Notes: a model not told the origin generated them from the letters alone. A stretch of 64,000 bases of DNA from Lacinutrix sp. MedPE-SW (GCF_001874145.1 NZ_MPCX01000014.1:1-64000), one strand, 5' to 3'; shown: positions 18,621 through 27,855, numbered from the stretch's first letter. A program made the numbers and translations.

Positions 18621-18751
18621 AGTAAGCAGTCAATTAGTTCTCAGTAGGCAGTAATCTACTTGTAGTCTAATTTTTTTTACTGCTCATTTAATATTTAACA
18701 TCGAAAATTAATTTTCACATACCGATTTCGCAATTTTTAGAACTGCTTACT
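18621..18751. repeat. 131-bp spacer bounded by perfect 10-bp inverted repeats
   Basis: AGTAAGCAGT (18621-18630) and its exact complement ACTGCTTACT (18742-18751) bound most of the moxR-DUF58 spacer. Degenerate CAGT/ACTG words lie just inside. No coding potential. It may be a decayed non-autonomous element or an mRNA stem separating two cistrons. Confidence 0.45.
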
Positions 18752-18780
18752 GCAAACTAAAAACTGTATACTAAAAAATA

Positions 18781-19644
18781 ATGGATACTAAAGAATTATT
18801 AAAAAAAGTACGTAAAATAGAGATTAAGACACGTCGTTTGTCTGATCATGTTTTTGGAGGTGAATACCATTCGACTTTTAAAGGTCGAGGTATGACTTTT
18901 TCTGAAGTTCGCCAGTATCAATTTGGAGACGATGTAAGAAATATAGACTGGAATGTAACTGCCAGAACCAATCAACCTCATATAAAAGTTTTTGAAGAAG
19001 AACGCGAGTTAACCATGTTATTAATGGTAGATATTTCTGGTTCAGAATTGTTTGGTACAGACCAACAATTTAAAAATGAAATTATAACCGAAATTTCTGC
19101 AACATTAGCTTTTTCAGCAACTCAAAACAATGATAAAATTGGACTTATATTGTTTTCAGATGAAATTGAATTATACATTCCGCCTAAAAAAGGCCGCTCA
19201 CATGTACTTAGAATTATTAGAGAATTAATAGAATTTGAGCCTAAAAGTAAAGGTACAAACGTTGCAGAAGCGCTAAAGTTTATGCGTAATGTAATGAAGA
19301 AAAAAGCAATTGTTTTTGTGTTAAGTGATTTTATTGCAGACGACTATAGCCACACTTTAAAAATAGCAGCAGGAAAGCATGATGTTACAGGTATAAGAGT
19401 TTACGATAAACGCGAAGAAGAAATACCAAATTTAGGTATGGTGCAAATGCAAGATGAAGAATCTGGCGAACTTATGTTAGTAAACACAGCATCAAAAAAA
19501 GTAAGAACAAACTACAGTAAGTTTTATCATGAAAAAGTGGCTTACTATAAAGACGGTTTTGCTAAAGCAGGTGCAGGAACAATAGATTGTAGAGTAGATG
19601 AAAGCTATGTAAAAAAGCTATTAGGTTATTTTAAAAGAAGATAA
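18781..19644 (+). CDS. DUF58 domain-containing protein
   Basis: A 287-residue cytosolic protein. The DUF58 signature VRNIDWNVTARTNQPHIK is followed by a von Willebrand A-like fold with the MIDAS motif DISGS (about residues 84-88). This is the usual partner of MoxR in MoxR-DUF58-VWA operons, where it is thought to link the ATPase to membrane VWA proteins. It is 164 bp downstream of moxR and 43 bp before the next gene, in one operon. Confidence 0.92.
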   Translation: MDTKELLKKVRKIEIKTRRLSDHVFGGEYHSTFKGRGMTFSEVRQYQFGDDVRNIDWNVTARTNQPHIKVFEEERELTMLLMVDISGSELFGTDQQFKNEIITEISATLAFSATQNNDKIGLILFSDEIELYIPPKKGRSHVLRIIRELIEFEPKSKGTNVAEALKFMRNVMKKKAIVFVLSDFIADDYSHTLKIAAGKHDVTGIRVYDKREEEIPNLGMVQMQDEESGELMLVNTASKKVRTNYSKFYHEKVAYYKDGFAKAGAGTIDCRVDESYVKKLLGYFKRR

Positions 19645-19687
19645 TTAAACATAATATTTGGTTAAGCGAAGTCAAGACCTTTAGTAA

Positions 19688-21385
19688 ATGAAAAAAACAG
19701 AATCACTTTTTAAAAAGAAAATAACGCAAAACAGAACACTTGTTCTGTCTTTTTTCTTTGCAATCTTTTCATTTTTATCTTATGCTCAAGTAAAAGCTTC
19801 AATAGATGTAGATTCTATTAAAATAGGAGAACAAATTACCTATAAAGTTGAGGTTGAGGCAGACACAGCAGCACTTGTTATTTTCCCAGAAGGTAAAACG
19901 TTTGGTGCACTAGAGGTTATAGAGAATTACACAATAGATACTACAAGAAACAACGCTAAGTATAACCTAATTAAAAAATACGGTTTAACACAATTCGATT
20001 CTGGAGCTTATACAATACCAAGGCAAAAAATTATAATTGGAGCTAAAAATGTTTTTACAGATTCTCTTAAAATTGAAGTAAGAGAAATCGCTGTAGATAC
20101 AACAAAACAAGGTTTGTATGATATAAAACCGATAATAGCAGTAGATAAAAGTGTAGGTAATTGGTGGAAATATCTTCTGCTTTCAATAATAGCTTTAGCA
20201 TTAGTAGCATTTCTGTTATGGTGGTTTATATGGAGAGTAAAACCTTTAACCGAAGAAGAAGAAATAGCATTATTGCCACCGTACGATAGAGCAAAATTAG
20301 CTTTAAAAAAATTAGACGAAACAGGATATCTTCAAAATGAAAATTTAAAAGATTACTATTCAGATTTAACTTTTATAATTAGAAAATATTTAGACGAGAA
20401 AGTCTACGATCGAGCATTAGAGAGTACAACAGATGAGTTGGTAGCAAGGCTAAACTTGTTAAAAGACGGTAATAAAATAGAATTAAGTAAAGAAGATATA
20501 AATAATATTGAAACGATACTTAAAAGAGCCGATTTGGTAAAATTTGCTAAAGGTAAACCAGATGTAGCTTTAGCCGAAATCGATAGAAACACAATAGATT
20601 TAGAGTTAGATCATGTAAAAGAAGCCTTACCAGAACCAACCGAAGAAGAAAAACTTTTAGACCAGCAATACAAAGAAGAAATAGAAAAACAACAAAAACG
20701 TAAAAAAGTATTGTTAACAGCAGGTATTGTAGGTTTATTGTTAATAGCAACCTTTGCAGGCTTTGCCTATAAATATGGTTTTAACTACGTAAAAGATACC
20801 ATTGTACAAAAAGAAAGTAAACAGCTACTAGAAGGAAATTGGGTAACAAGTGAATATGGTTTTCCTCCAATTACTATTAGCACACCAAAAGTACTTAAGC
20901 GTATAGAAAAAGCAGAAACAACCGCACAAAATCCAAACGTTAAAGCTTCAGGCTTTAGTTATGGAGCGATAGAAGATATTTTAAGCATTGCAACAGCAAC
21001 TGTTACAATACAAAACCAAGCAAGTTTACAGCCATCTCAACCTGGACAACAACAATCACAACAAGATAATACTCCAGATATAGATTTAGAACAAACAGGC
21101 GAAGCTATTGTAAGAAGCTTAGAGTCTAAAGGTGCTAAAGATATTATTTTGTTAAACGAAAAATTCACCACACCAAATGGAGCAGAAGGACTTAGAATTT
21201 ACGGTTCTATTAGCTTACCAACTTCAGGAAGTGATGCGTTAAGAACAGGAAAATATAACGTATTATTATTTACTGTTGGTAATATATTACAGCAAATTAT
21301 AATAACACAAGAAGACGATGTATATCTAGACGATGTTGTAAAACAAGTACTAGAATCAATAGAATTAAAACCAAAAACCGAATAA
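19688..21385 (+). CDS. BatD-related membrane protein of the Bat operon
   Basis: A 565-residue protein. A signal peptide ends near SYAQ (about residue 34). A beta-rich periplasmic domain at 35-150 starts with KASIDVDSIKIGEQITYKVE, as in BatD-like proteins. A transmembrane helix at about 159-181 and a charged cytoplasmic helical region (PPYDRAKLALKKLDE, a DUF4381-like pattern) come next. A second transmembrane helix at 341-366 precedes a C-terminal domain of unknown type. Operon position between DUF58 and batA supports a role in the same membrane complex. Its stop shares one base with the batA start (TAATG). Confidence 0.75.
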   Translation: MKKTESLFKKKITQNRTLVLSFFFAIFSFLSYAQVKASIDVDSIKIGEQITYKVEVEADTAALVIFPEGKTFGALEVIENYTIDTTRNNAKYNLIKKYGLTQFDSGAYTIPRQKIIIGAKNVFTDSLKIEVREIAVDTTKQGLYDIKPIIAVDKSVGNWWKYLLLSIIALALVAFLLWWFIWRVKPLTEEEEIALLPPYDRAKLALKKLDETGYLQNENLKDYYSDLTFIIRKYLDEKVYDRALESTTDELVARLNLLKDGNKIELSKEDINNIETILKRADLVKFAKGKPDVALAEIDRNTIDLELDHVKEALPEPTEEEKLLDQQYKEEIEKQQKRKKVLLTAGIVGLLLIATFAGFAYKYGFNYVKDTIVQKESKQLLEGNWVTSEYGFPPITISTPKVLKRIEKAETTAQNPNVKASGFSYGAIEDILSIATATVTIQNQASLQPSQPGQQQSQQDNTPDIDLEQTGEAIVRSLESKGAKDIILLNEKFTTPNGAEGLRIYGSISLPTSGSDALRTGKYNVLLFTVGNILQQIIITQEDDVYLDDVVKQVLESIELKPKTE

Positions 21386-22389
21386 TGTTTGAAGGCATAG
21401 AATTTTTAAATAAAGAACTCTTTTGGTTGTTGCTATTACTACCATTGGCAATTGTATGGTATATATTTAAAAACAAACAACAAACTGCAGAGCTAAAAAT
21501 ATCTAGTTTAAAAGGCTTTAAAGTAACAAACTCATGGTTGCCAAAATTTAAGCACTTTTTATTTGCACTTAGACTTATTGCATTAGCACTAATAATCACA
21601 GCAATTGCTAGACCACGAACAGTAGATGTGTCTACAAAAACAAAAACAACTCGTGGTATAGATATTGTTATGGCAATAGATGTTTCTGCCAGTATGTTGG
21701 CAAAAGATTTAAAACCAAATCGTTTAGAAGCGTTAAAAAATGTAGCAAGTGAGTTTATAAAAGGTAGGCCAAACGACCGTATTGGTTTAGTAGAATATGC
21801 AGGAGAAAGCTATACAAAAACACCAATAACAAGCGATAAAAGTATTGTGTTACGCTCGCTTCAAGAAATAAAATATAATAACATAATAGAAGGAGGAACC
21901 GCAATAGGTATGGGTTTAGCCACTGCTGTTAATAGGTTAAAAGATAGTAAGGCAAAAAGCAAAGTAATTATACTTTTAACAGATGGTGTAAACAATTCTG
22001 GTTCAATTAATCCAAAAATTGCAAGCGAATTAGCAGTAGAGTTTGGTATAAAAACGTATACAATTGGTTTAGGTACAAATGGCATGGCATTATCGCCAAT
22101 TGCAATAAAACAAAATGGGCAATTTCAATACGGTAGAGTTAAAGTAGAAATTGATGAAACACTACTAAAAGAAATAGCACAAGTAACAGGAGGAAAATAT
22201 TTTAGAGCAACAAATAATAAAAAGTTAGCCGAAATATATGATGAAATAAACAAGCTTGAAAAAACCGAAATAGAAGAATTTAAGTTTTACAACTACGAAG
22301 AGAAGTTTCGTATGTTCGTTTGGATTGCAGGTATATTATTATTGTTTGAATTATTATTAAGAATAACAATTTTTAGAAGTTTTATATAA
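21385..22389 (+). CDS. batA: BatA, VWA-domain aerotolerance protein
   Basis: A 334-residue inner-membrane protein. N-terminal hydrophobic segments lie at about 12-27 and 57-74. A von Willebrand A domain with the MIDAS motif DVSAS (Asp99-Ser101-Ser103) and LLTDGVN follows. A C-terminal transmembrane helix closes it at about 311-331. This is the standard BatA/BatB architecture of the Bacteroides aerotolerance operon; the metal-binding site is complete. It overlaps the preceding gene by one base. Confidence 0.93.
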   Translation: MFEGIEFLNKELFWLLLLLPLAIVWYIFKNKQQTAELKISSLKGFKVTNSWLPKFKHFLFALRLIALALIITAIARPRTVDVSTKTKTTRGIDIVMAIDVSASMLAKDLKPNRLEALKNVASEFIKGRPNDRIGLVEYAGESYTKTPITSDKSIVLRSLQEIKYNNIIEGGTAIGMGLATAVNRLKDSKAKSKVIILLTDGVNNSGSINPKIASELAVEFGIKTYTIGLGTNGMALSPIAIKQNGQFQYGRVKVEIDETLLKEIAQVTGGKYFRATNNKKLAEIYDEINKLEKTEIEEFKFYNYEEKFRMFVWIAGILLLFELLLRITIFRSFI

Positions 22390-22393
22390 GCAA

Positions 22394-22906
22394 TTGAATA
22401 AAGGAATAATTATACAAGGCAGTTCTAGAAGCGAAGGTGATACAAGTAAAATTGTACAAGCTTTAAAAGTAAACACTGGCTACGACGTAGTAGACTTAAA
22501 CACAAAAAACATTGGTCATTTTGACTATGAGTTTAATAATAGAGATGACGATTTTATCCCGTTATTTAAAAACATAGTTACAAATTATAAAATAATAGTG
22601 TTTGTAACACCAATATATTGGTATACAATGAGTGGATTAATGAAAGTTTTTTTCGATCGTATTTCAGATTTTTTAAAATTAGAAAAAGATTACGGTCGCC
22701 AGTTAAGAAACATGCAAATGGCAAGCGTAAGTAGTAGTAACGATAGCCGTTTTTATAATGGTTTCGAAATGCCTTTCATCAATTCGGCAAAATATTTAGG
22801 CATGCAATATAAAGGCCATTTACATACTTGGGTAGAAGCAGAAAGAGTGCCGCAAGAAGTAAATAATAGCATAGAAAATTTTGTTGAAAAGCAAATTTTA
22901 AAATAA
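22394..22906 (+). CDS. NAD(P)H-dependent FMN reductase / flavodoxin-fold protein
   Basis: A 170-residue flavodoxin-fold protein. The phosphate-binding loop is QGSSRSEGDTSKIV (residues 8-21). The TPIYWYTMSGLMKVFFDR segment is typical of NADPH-dependent FMN reductases and quinone reductases. The start is TTG at 22394: no in-frame ATG precedes the first strand, and the next ATG would delete the FMN loop. It lies 4 bp after batA and 26 bp before batB, so it is cotranscribed with them. It is not one of the classical Bat genes; its role there is open. Confidence 0.85.
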   Translation: MNKGIIIQGSSRSEGDTSKIVQALKVNTGYDVVDLNTKNIGHFDYEFNNRDDDFIPLFKNIVTNYKIIVFVTPIYWYTMSGLMKVFFDRISDFLKLEKDYGRQLRNMQMASVSSSNDSRFYNGFEMPFINSAKYLGMQYKGHLHTWVEAERVPQEVNNSIENFVEKQILK

Positions 22907-22932
22907 TTAAAAAAACGAATAAACATTAAAAG

Positions 22933-23970
22933 ATGTTTCAATTAGAAGAAAAAATATGGTTTTGGGCATTATTGGTTATTCCAGTAATAATAGTGCTGTT
23001 TTTAATGCTTCAGTTTTGGAAACGTCACACACAAAACAAATTTGCAAATCAAGCAATATTAAAACGCTTAAGTCCAAACAAATCGTTATTTAAGCCAATA
23101 CTAAAAATTCTCGTTTTATGTTTAGCATTTGCAAGTTTGGCAATTGCTTTAGTAAATCCAAAAGTAGGTTCAAAACTAGAAACAATTAAACGTGAAGGTG
23201 TAGATATTGTATTTGCAATAGACGTATCAAAAAGTATGCTTGCAGAAGATATTGCACCAAACCGTTTAGAGAAATCAAAACAGTTAGTTACGCAAATTAT
23301 AAACAACCTAGCAAGTGACCGCGTAGGAATAATAGCTTACGCTGGTAAAGCATTTCCACAATTACCAATAACAACAGACTATGCTTCTGCGAAAATGTTT
23401 TTACAAAACATGAATACAGATATGTTGTCATCTCAAGGTACAGCAATAAACGAAGCCATAGAATTAGCCAAAACATATTATGACGATGACCAGCAAACAA
23501 ATCGCGTACTTGTAATAATATCAGACGGAGAAGACCATAGTGAAGCAGCCGCAAATGTTGCCGAAGAAGCCAGTAACGAAGGTATTCGTATTTTTACAAT
23601 AGGCGTTGGAGACGCAAAAGGAGGTCCAATTCCAATAAAAAGAAACGGTGTTGTTTTAAATTATAAAAAAGACAAACAAGGCGAAACCGTAATTACAAGA
23701 TTAAACGAGCAAACACTTGTTGATATCGCAGAGGAAGCCAATGGCGCCTACATAAACGGTAGAGTTACAAGTGAAGTGGTAGATGAGATTAGAGACATTT
23801 TAAATAAAATGGATAAAACCGAATTTGAAGCTAAACAATTTGCAGAATTTAAAGACCAATTTCAATGGTTTTTAGGCTTAGCTATATTGTTTCTTTTTAT
23901 AGATATTTTCCTATTAGAAAGAAAAACAGCATGGCTTAAAAAACTTAATCTCTTTAACGAGAATCTATAA
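22933..23970 (+). CDS. batB: BatB, VWA-domain aerotolerance protein
   Basis: A 345-residue paralogue of BatA with the same layout: two N-terminal membrane segments (about 10-27 and 55-74), a VWA domain with MIDAS DVSKS (Asp97-Ser99-Ser101) and a C-terminal transmembrane helix at about 314-331. The metal site is intact. BatA and BatB are thought to form a membrane complex with BatC and BatE. Gene order batA-(flavin reductase)-batB-batC-batD-batE is conserved apart from the inserted reductase. Confidence 0.93.
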   Translation: MFQLEEKIWFWALLVIPVIIVLFLMLQFWKRHTQNKFANQAILKRLSPNKSLFKPILKILVLCLAFASLAIALVNPKVGSKLETIKREGVDIVFAIDVSKSMLAEDIAPNRLEKSKQLVTQIINNLASDRVGIIAYAGKAFPQLPITTDYASAKMFLQNMNTDMLSSQGTAINEAIELAKTYYDDDQQTNRVLVIISDGEDHSEAAANVAEEASNEGIRIFTIGVGDAKGGPIPIKRNGVVLNYKKDKQGETVITRLNEQTLVDIAEEANGAYINGRVTSEVVDEIRDILNKMDKTEFEAKQFAEFKDQFQWFLGLAILFLFIDIFLLERKTAWLKKLNLFNENL

Positions 23971-23974
23971 ATTT

Positions 23975-23990
23975 CGCTTCCGCGGAAGCG
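23975..23990. repeat. perfect 16-bp palindrome CGCTTCCGCGGAAGCG
   Basis: This GC-rich palindrome sits in the AT-rich batB-batC spacer, 5 bp after the batB stop. Related words occur at 32977-32990, 3012-3029 and inside the aldo/keto reductase gene. Confidence 0.8.
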
Positions 23991-24082
23991 TGCAAAACAA
24001 GCTGAATGTTAATGAGTTAATTTTTATAAAATCATTAACACACATAAAAGAGACACTTTTATATATTTAGAAGTTGAAAAAA

Positions 24083-24913
24083 ATGAAAAATTTAATAACC
24101 TACATATTCGTATTTGTTTCAATATTTTCTTTCGCTCAAGAAGAAGAAAATATTAAAAAGCTTAATAAAATTAAGCAAACAGCAAACAATTTAATTTATA
24201 ATGCTAATGATTTGGTGAGTGAAGACGATTTCGTTTTAGCAGAAATGGAATATAGAAAAGCACTTTCTACACAACCAACAAATACAGCAGGAGCATATAA
24301 TTTAGGACATTCTTATTACAAAAAAGGAAATTTTGACGAAGCACTTTACCGCAATCAACAAGCAGTAAAAAATGCAACTAATAAAACCGAAAAACACAAA
24401 GCATACCATAATATAGGTAACATATTAATGCAAAATAAAAAATGTAGAGAAGCTATTGATGCATACAAAAATGCATTACGAAGCGATCCAACAGATGATG
24501 AAACACGTTACAATTTAGGTCTTGCAAAAGAATGTGCTAAAAATCAAGAGCCACCACAAGAAGAAGACGATAAAAAAGACGATAACCAAGAAAACGAAGA
24601 AAATAAAGATAAAAAGGAGAAAGAAGACGAAGGCGAAAATAAAGACGACAAAAAAGACCAAGGCGACGACGATAAAAAAGAAGGAGACGACAAAGAAGAT
24701 AAAGGTAAACCAGACGAAGAAAAAGAAAAAGACGGAAAAGGAGATGACGAAAAGAAAGAGCAACAAAAGCCGCAACAGCAACCAGGACAATTATCGCCTC
24801 AACAAATTAAAAACTTGTTAGAAGCTATGAATAATCAAGAACAAAAAGTACAAGAGAAAATAAATGCCGAAAAAGCAAAAGGTGCTAAAGTTCAAACAGA
24901 AAAAGATTGGTAA
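24083..24913 (+). CDS. batC: BatC-like TPR protein
   Basis: A protein of about 276 residues. A signal peptide ends near FSFAQ. Tetratricopeptide repeats follow at about 40-155 (AYNLGHSYYKKGNFDEALY, KAYHNIGNILMQNKKCREAIDAYKNALRSDPTDDETRYNLG). Residues 160-235 are almost entirely Lys, Glu, Asp and Gln. A Gln-rich helix closes the protein. The low-complexity tail is common in BatC/BatB-type TPR proteins. ATG at 24083 is preferred; a TTG three codons earlier would only add a few residues. It is likely a periplasmic scaffold for the BatA/B complex. Confidence 0.85.
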   Translation: MKNLITYIFVFVSIFSFAQEEENIKKLNKIKQTANNLIYNANDLVSEDDFVLAEMEYRKALSTQPTNTAGAYNLGHSYYKKGNFDEALYRNQQAVKNATNKTEKHKAYHNIGNILMQNKKCREAIDAYKNALRSDPTDDETRYNLGLAKECAKNQEPPQEEDDKKDDNQENEENKDKKEKEDEGENKDDKKDQGDDDKKEGDDKEDKGKPDEEKEKDGKGDDEKKEQQKPQQQPGQLSPQQIKNLLEAMNNQEQKVQEKINAEKAKGAKVQTEKDW

Positions 24914-24969
24914 TTAACATATTCGTTATTTTCGCAACACAGGAAATATCAAAATGTTTATTTTAAATA

Positions 24970-26742
24970 ATGAAACTAATAAAATACATATCATTTTTAT
25001 TAATAATACTTTCTACAAGTATTGTAACTGCGCAAGTAGAATTTAAAGCTAGAGTAAGTAAAAAAACACTAGGTTTAAACGAACGATTACGTGTAGATTT
25101 TTCTATGAATCAAGATGGAGATAATTTTAAAGCTCCAAAGTTTAGTGGCTTTAATATTGTTGGTGGTCCAAACCAATCTGTAAGTAACTCATGGATTAAT
25201 GGTAAACGCTCATTCGAGAAAACCTATAGCTATTTTTTAGCTCCAGAACGCATGGGTGACTTTATGATAGAAGAAGCAACAATAGAAATTGAAGGCAAAA
25301 CCTATAAAAGCTCACCAATAGTTATAAAAGTAACTAAAGCTATAGATAAGCCTAAAGACCCTAATAGCCCAAGTGTTGTAGCAAGTGAAAATATACATTT
25401 GGTAGCAGAGGTTTCTAAAACAAACCCTTATTTAAACGAAGCAGTTACTGTAGTTTATAAACTTTATGTTTCGCCATCAACAGGAGTTAGTAACTGGAGA
25501 GAAACAAAAGATCCAGAATTCGACGATTTTTGGAGTCAAAACATAAATCCTAAAGGTTTAAAAGCCGAACGAGGTAAATATAAAGGTGAAGATTACCAGT
25601 TTGTAATATTAAGACGTACTGTTTTATACCCACAAAAAACAGGTAAATTAGAAATCGAACCATTACAATTAGAAGTCACTGCCGAAGTGCCAACAAGACG
25701 ACGCGATATTTTTGGGCAACGATTAATGAGTAAAGTTCTAGTAAATGTATCAGCAGGAAGTCGTACAATAAATGTAAAACCTTTACCAGAAGAAAACAAG
25801 CCAGAAGATTTTAATGGTGCAGTAGGTGAATTTTCAATTAATTTAAGCACCTCTAAAACAGCATTAAATGCATCAGAGTCTCTACAGGCTAAAGTTGAGG
25901 TTGAAGGAAAAGGAAACTTAAAACTTTTCGAAATCCCTAAGTTAAACTTACCAGGATCTTTAGAGGTTTACGAGCCAGAACACAACGAGAACGTACGTAC
26001 AACATTTAATGGAATGCAAGGTAGTATTTCAGACAGTTATACTATTGTACCGCAATACAAAGGCAAATATCCAATTCCCGCAATTTCATTTTCGTATTTC
26101 GATCCAAAAACAGAAAGTTATAAAAGACTTTCTACTAACGAACAAATTGTAAACGTTTTAGAAGGTCCGGTTTATGGAGCTTCAGATAATAATTTAGTCA
26201 CTCAAGGTAGTGAAAAACAACGTGTGGTTTTAAGTAATGATCAATTTGCTTTTATTAAAACCGAGCCTCATTTTATTTCTAAAACCCAAAAGCCGTTTTT
26301 TAAATCAACAGCATTCTGGACAAGCCTTTTAGCACCATTGTTATGTATACCACTAGCTATAGTTTTTAGAAGAAAAAGAGACGAGCGCGCAAGTGATGTA
26401 GTAGGAAACAGACTTAGAAAAGCAGACCGTTTGGCTAAAAAATATTTAGGAGCCGCAAAAAAATCTCTAGGACAAAAAGAAGCCTTTTACATAGCTTTAG
26501 AAAGAGCACTCCATAATTATTTAAAAGCAAAATTAAATATAGAAACAAGCGAGTTAAGTAAAGACAGGATTAGTGTTCTACTAACCGAAAAAAATGTAGA
26601 ACAAACCGTAATTAACGATTTTATAAGTATTCTAGAAAATTGTGAATTAGCAAGATATACGCCAATTACAACTGTAACCATGCAACAAGATTACGATAAA
26701 GCAGCAAAAACAATAAACTTAATAGATAAGCAAATTAGATAA
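24970..26742 (+). CDS. batD: BatD, aerotolerance protein
   Basis: A 590-residue protein of the BatD (oxygen tolerance) family. A signal peptide ends near TAQVEF. Tandem beta-sandwich domains in the periplasm follow: VEFKARVSKKTLGLNERLRV, then YSYFLAPERMGDFMIEEA and RTVLYPQKTGKLEIEPLQ. A single transmembrane helix at about 445-467 and a cytoplasmic helical tail complete it. Length and layout agree with the family. It lies between batC and batE, with 14 bp to batE. Confidence 0.92.
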   Translation: MKLIKYISFLLIILSTSIVTAQVEFKARVSKKTLGLNERLRVDFSMNQDGDNFKAPKFSGFNIVGGPNQSVSNSWINGKRSFEKTYSYFLAPERMGDFMIEEATIEIEGKTYKSSPIVIKVTKAIDKPKDPNSPSVVASENIHLVAEVSKTNPYLNEAVTVVYKLYVSPSTGVSNWRETKDPEFDDFWSQNINPKGLKAERGKYKGEDYQFVILRRTVLYPQKTGKLEIEPLQLEVTAEVPTRRRDIFGQRLMSKVLVNVSAGSRTINVKPLPEENKPEDFNGAVGEFSINLSTSKTALNASESLQAKVEVEGKGNLKLFEIPKLNLPGSLEVYEPEHNENVRTTFNGMQGSISDSYTIVPQYKGKYPIPAISFSYFDPKTESYKRLSTNEQIVNVLEGPVYGASDNNLVTQGSEKQRVVLSNDQFAFIKTEPHFISKTQKPFFKSTAFWTSLLAPLLCIPLAIVFRRKRDERASDVVGNRLRKADRLAKKYLGAAKKSLGQKEAFYIALERALHNYLKAKLNIETSELSKDRISVLLTEKNVEQTVINDFISILENCELARYTPITTVTMQQDYDKAAKTINLIDKQIR

Positions 26743-26756
26743 GTTTTAAATAAAAA

Positions 26757-27515
26757 ATGAAATACTTACTCTACATATTTTTATTCTTCTTAGGAAGCGT
26801 ATCTGCACAAAATGAAAAATATTTTGAGCAAGGTAATACATTATATAATCAAGGTAAATATGCCGAAGCTTTAAGTAGGTATGAAGCTATTTTAAAAACT
26901 AACGAACACTCGGCAGAGCTTTATTTTAATATAGCAAATGCGCATTATAAATTAAATCATATAGCACCAAGTGTATATTATTATGAAAAAGCTCTAGCTT
27001 TAAAACCAAACGATAAGGATATAAAAAATAATTTGTCGTTTGCTAACAACATGCGTGTAGATGCTATAGATAATTTACCAGAAGTTGGCTTATCTAAATT
27101 TGTAAAAAACTTTGCAAATATTATGTCTTTTGATGCTTGGGCAAAAGTATCTATAGGTTTGGTAGTGTTATTTGTATTATTGTATTTAGCATACTATTTT
27201 ACATATACAACAGGAAAAAAGCGTTTGCTTTTTATAAGTAGTACATTAAGTGTATTTTTAGCCTTTATAGCATTAGCCTTTACCTTTTATAATTACAATT
27301 TAACTAGACAAAATAATCCTGCAATAGTTTTTGCACAAGAAGCACAAGTAAAAAGCGAGCCTAATTTAAGAAGTGACGAAGCTTTTGTTTTGCATGAAGG
27401 AACTAAAGTGCAGGTACTTGACACAGTAAACAATTGGAAAAAAATAAAACTTAGTGATGGTAAAACAGGTTGGATTCCAAATAGCGATATAAAATTATTA
27501 GACATATTTTATTAA
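26757..27515 (+). CDS. batE: BatE, TPR and SH3-domain aerotolerance protein
   Basis: A 252-residue protein. A signal peptide ends near SVSAQ (about 17). Three TPR units at 18-95 follow (YFEQGNTLYNQGKYAEALSRY and similar). Two transmembrane helices lie at about 128-149 and 158-180. A C-terminal SH3b domain follows at 190-250, including KSEPNLRSDEAFVLHEGTKVQVL and GKTGWIPNSDI. This is the characteristic BatE arrangement and it ends the operon. No clear terminator follows; the next gene starts 59 bp on from its own promoter. Confidence 0.92.
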   Translation: MKYLLYIFLFFLGSVSAQNEKYFEQGNTLYNQGKYAEALSRYEAILKTNEHSAELYFNIANAHYKLNHIAPSVYYYEKALALKPNDKDIKNNLSFANNMRVDAIDNLPEVGLSKFVKNFANIMSFDAWAKVSIGLVVLFVLLYLAYYFTYTTGKKRLLFISSTLSVFLAFIALAFTFYNYNLTRQNNPAIVFAQEAQVKSEPNLRSDEAFVLHEGTKVQVLDTVNNWKKIKLSDGKTGWIPNSDIKLLDIFY

Positions 27516-27545
27516 TAGTTTAACTATTATTTAAGAATCAAGATT

Positions 27546-27553
27546 TATATTTG
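27546..27553 (+). promoter_or_regulatory. -7 promoter element for the SulP/carbonic anhydrase operon
   Basis: TATATTTG matches the Bacteroidetes TAnnTTTG consensus exactly. It lies 20 bp before the TTG start of the 93-residue protein, giving a short leader. Confidence 0.6.
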
Positions 27554-27573
27554 CTTTTCAATTTTAAGAAAAT

Positions 27574-27855
27574 TTGAAAATAAATATTTCTATATTTTTT
27601 ACAGTGCTGTTTTTAGCAATTATTACAGCTCCATCAATAATTACTATTATTGATGACACTGCAGATGTTTCTGTTTTCTATAGCCTTTCTGAAGAAGAAG
27701 AAGAAAACGCTTGTTTTAAAATGGTTATCACAAAAACTACAGAAGACAATAATTCTTTCTTCAACACATTGCAAAGCGCAAATTTAGGATATTATTATAA
27801 AACCTATCCTAAACCTCATTTAAACTTTACTGCTCCACCACCCGATTTTATCTAA
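27574..27855 (+). CDS. small exported hypothetical protein
   Basis: A 93-residue protein with a TTG start at 27574; the next ATG is mid-gene. The first 25 residues form a hydrophobic signal or anchor. An acidic SEEEEEN patch, one Cys and a C-terminal TAPPPDFI follow. I do not recognise a named family, though small flavobacterial proteins with acidic centres and proline-rich ends exist. It leads the transporter operon, 91 bp ahead of the first SulP gene, directly behind an exact -7 box. That makes it likely to be expressed. Confidence 0.6.
   Translation: MKINISIFFTVLFLAIITAPSIITIIDDTADVSVFYSLSEEEEENACFKMVITKTTEDNNSFFNTLQSANLGYYYKTYPKPHLNFTAPPPDFI

Noticed and set aside
24515-24821. Open frames on both strands over the batC tail
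   Set aside because: The Lys/Glu/Asp repeat codons of batC keep other frames open; the resulting Lys-only or Phe/Val-only proteins have no gene-like features.
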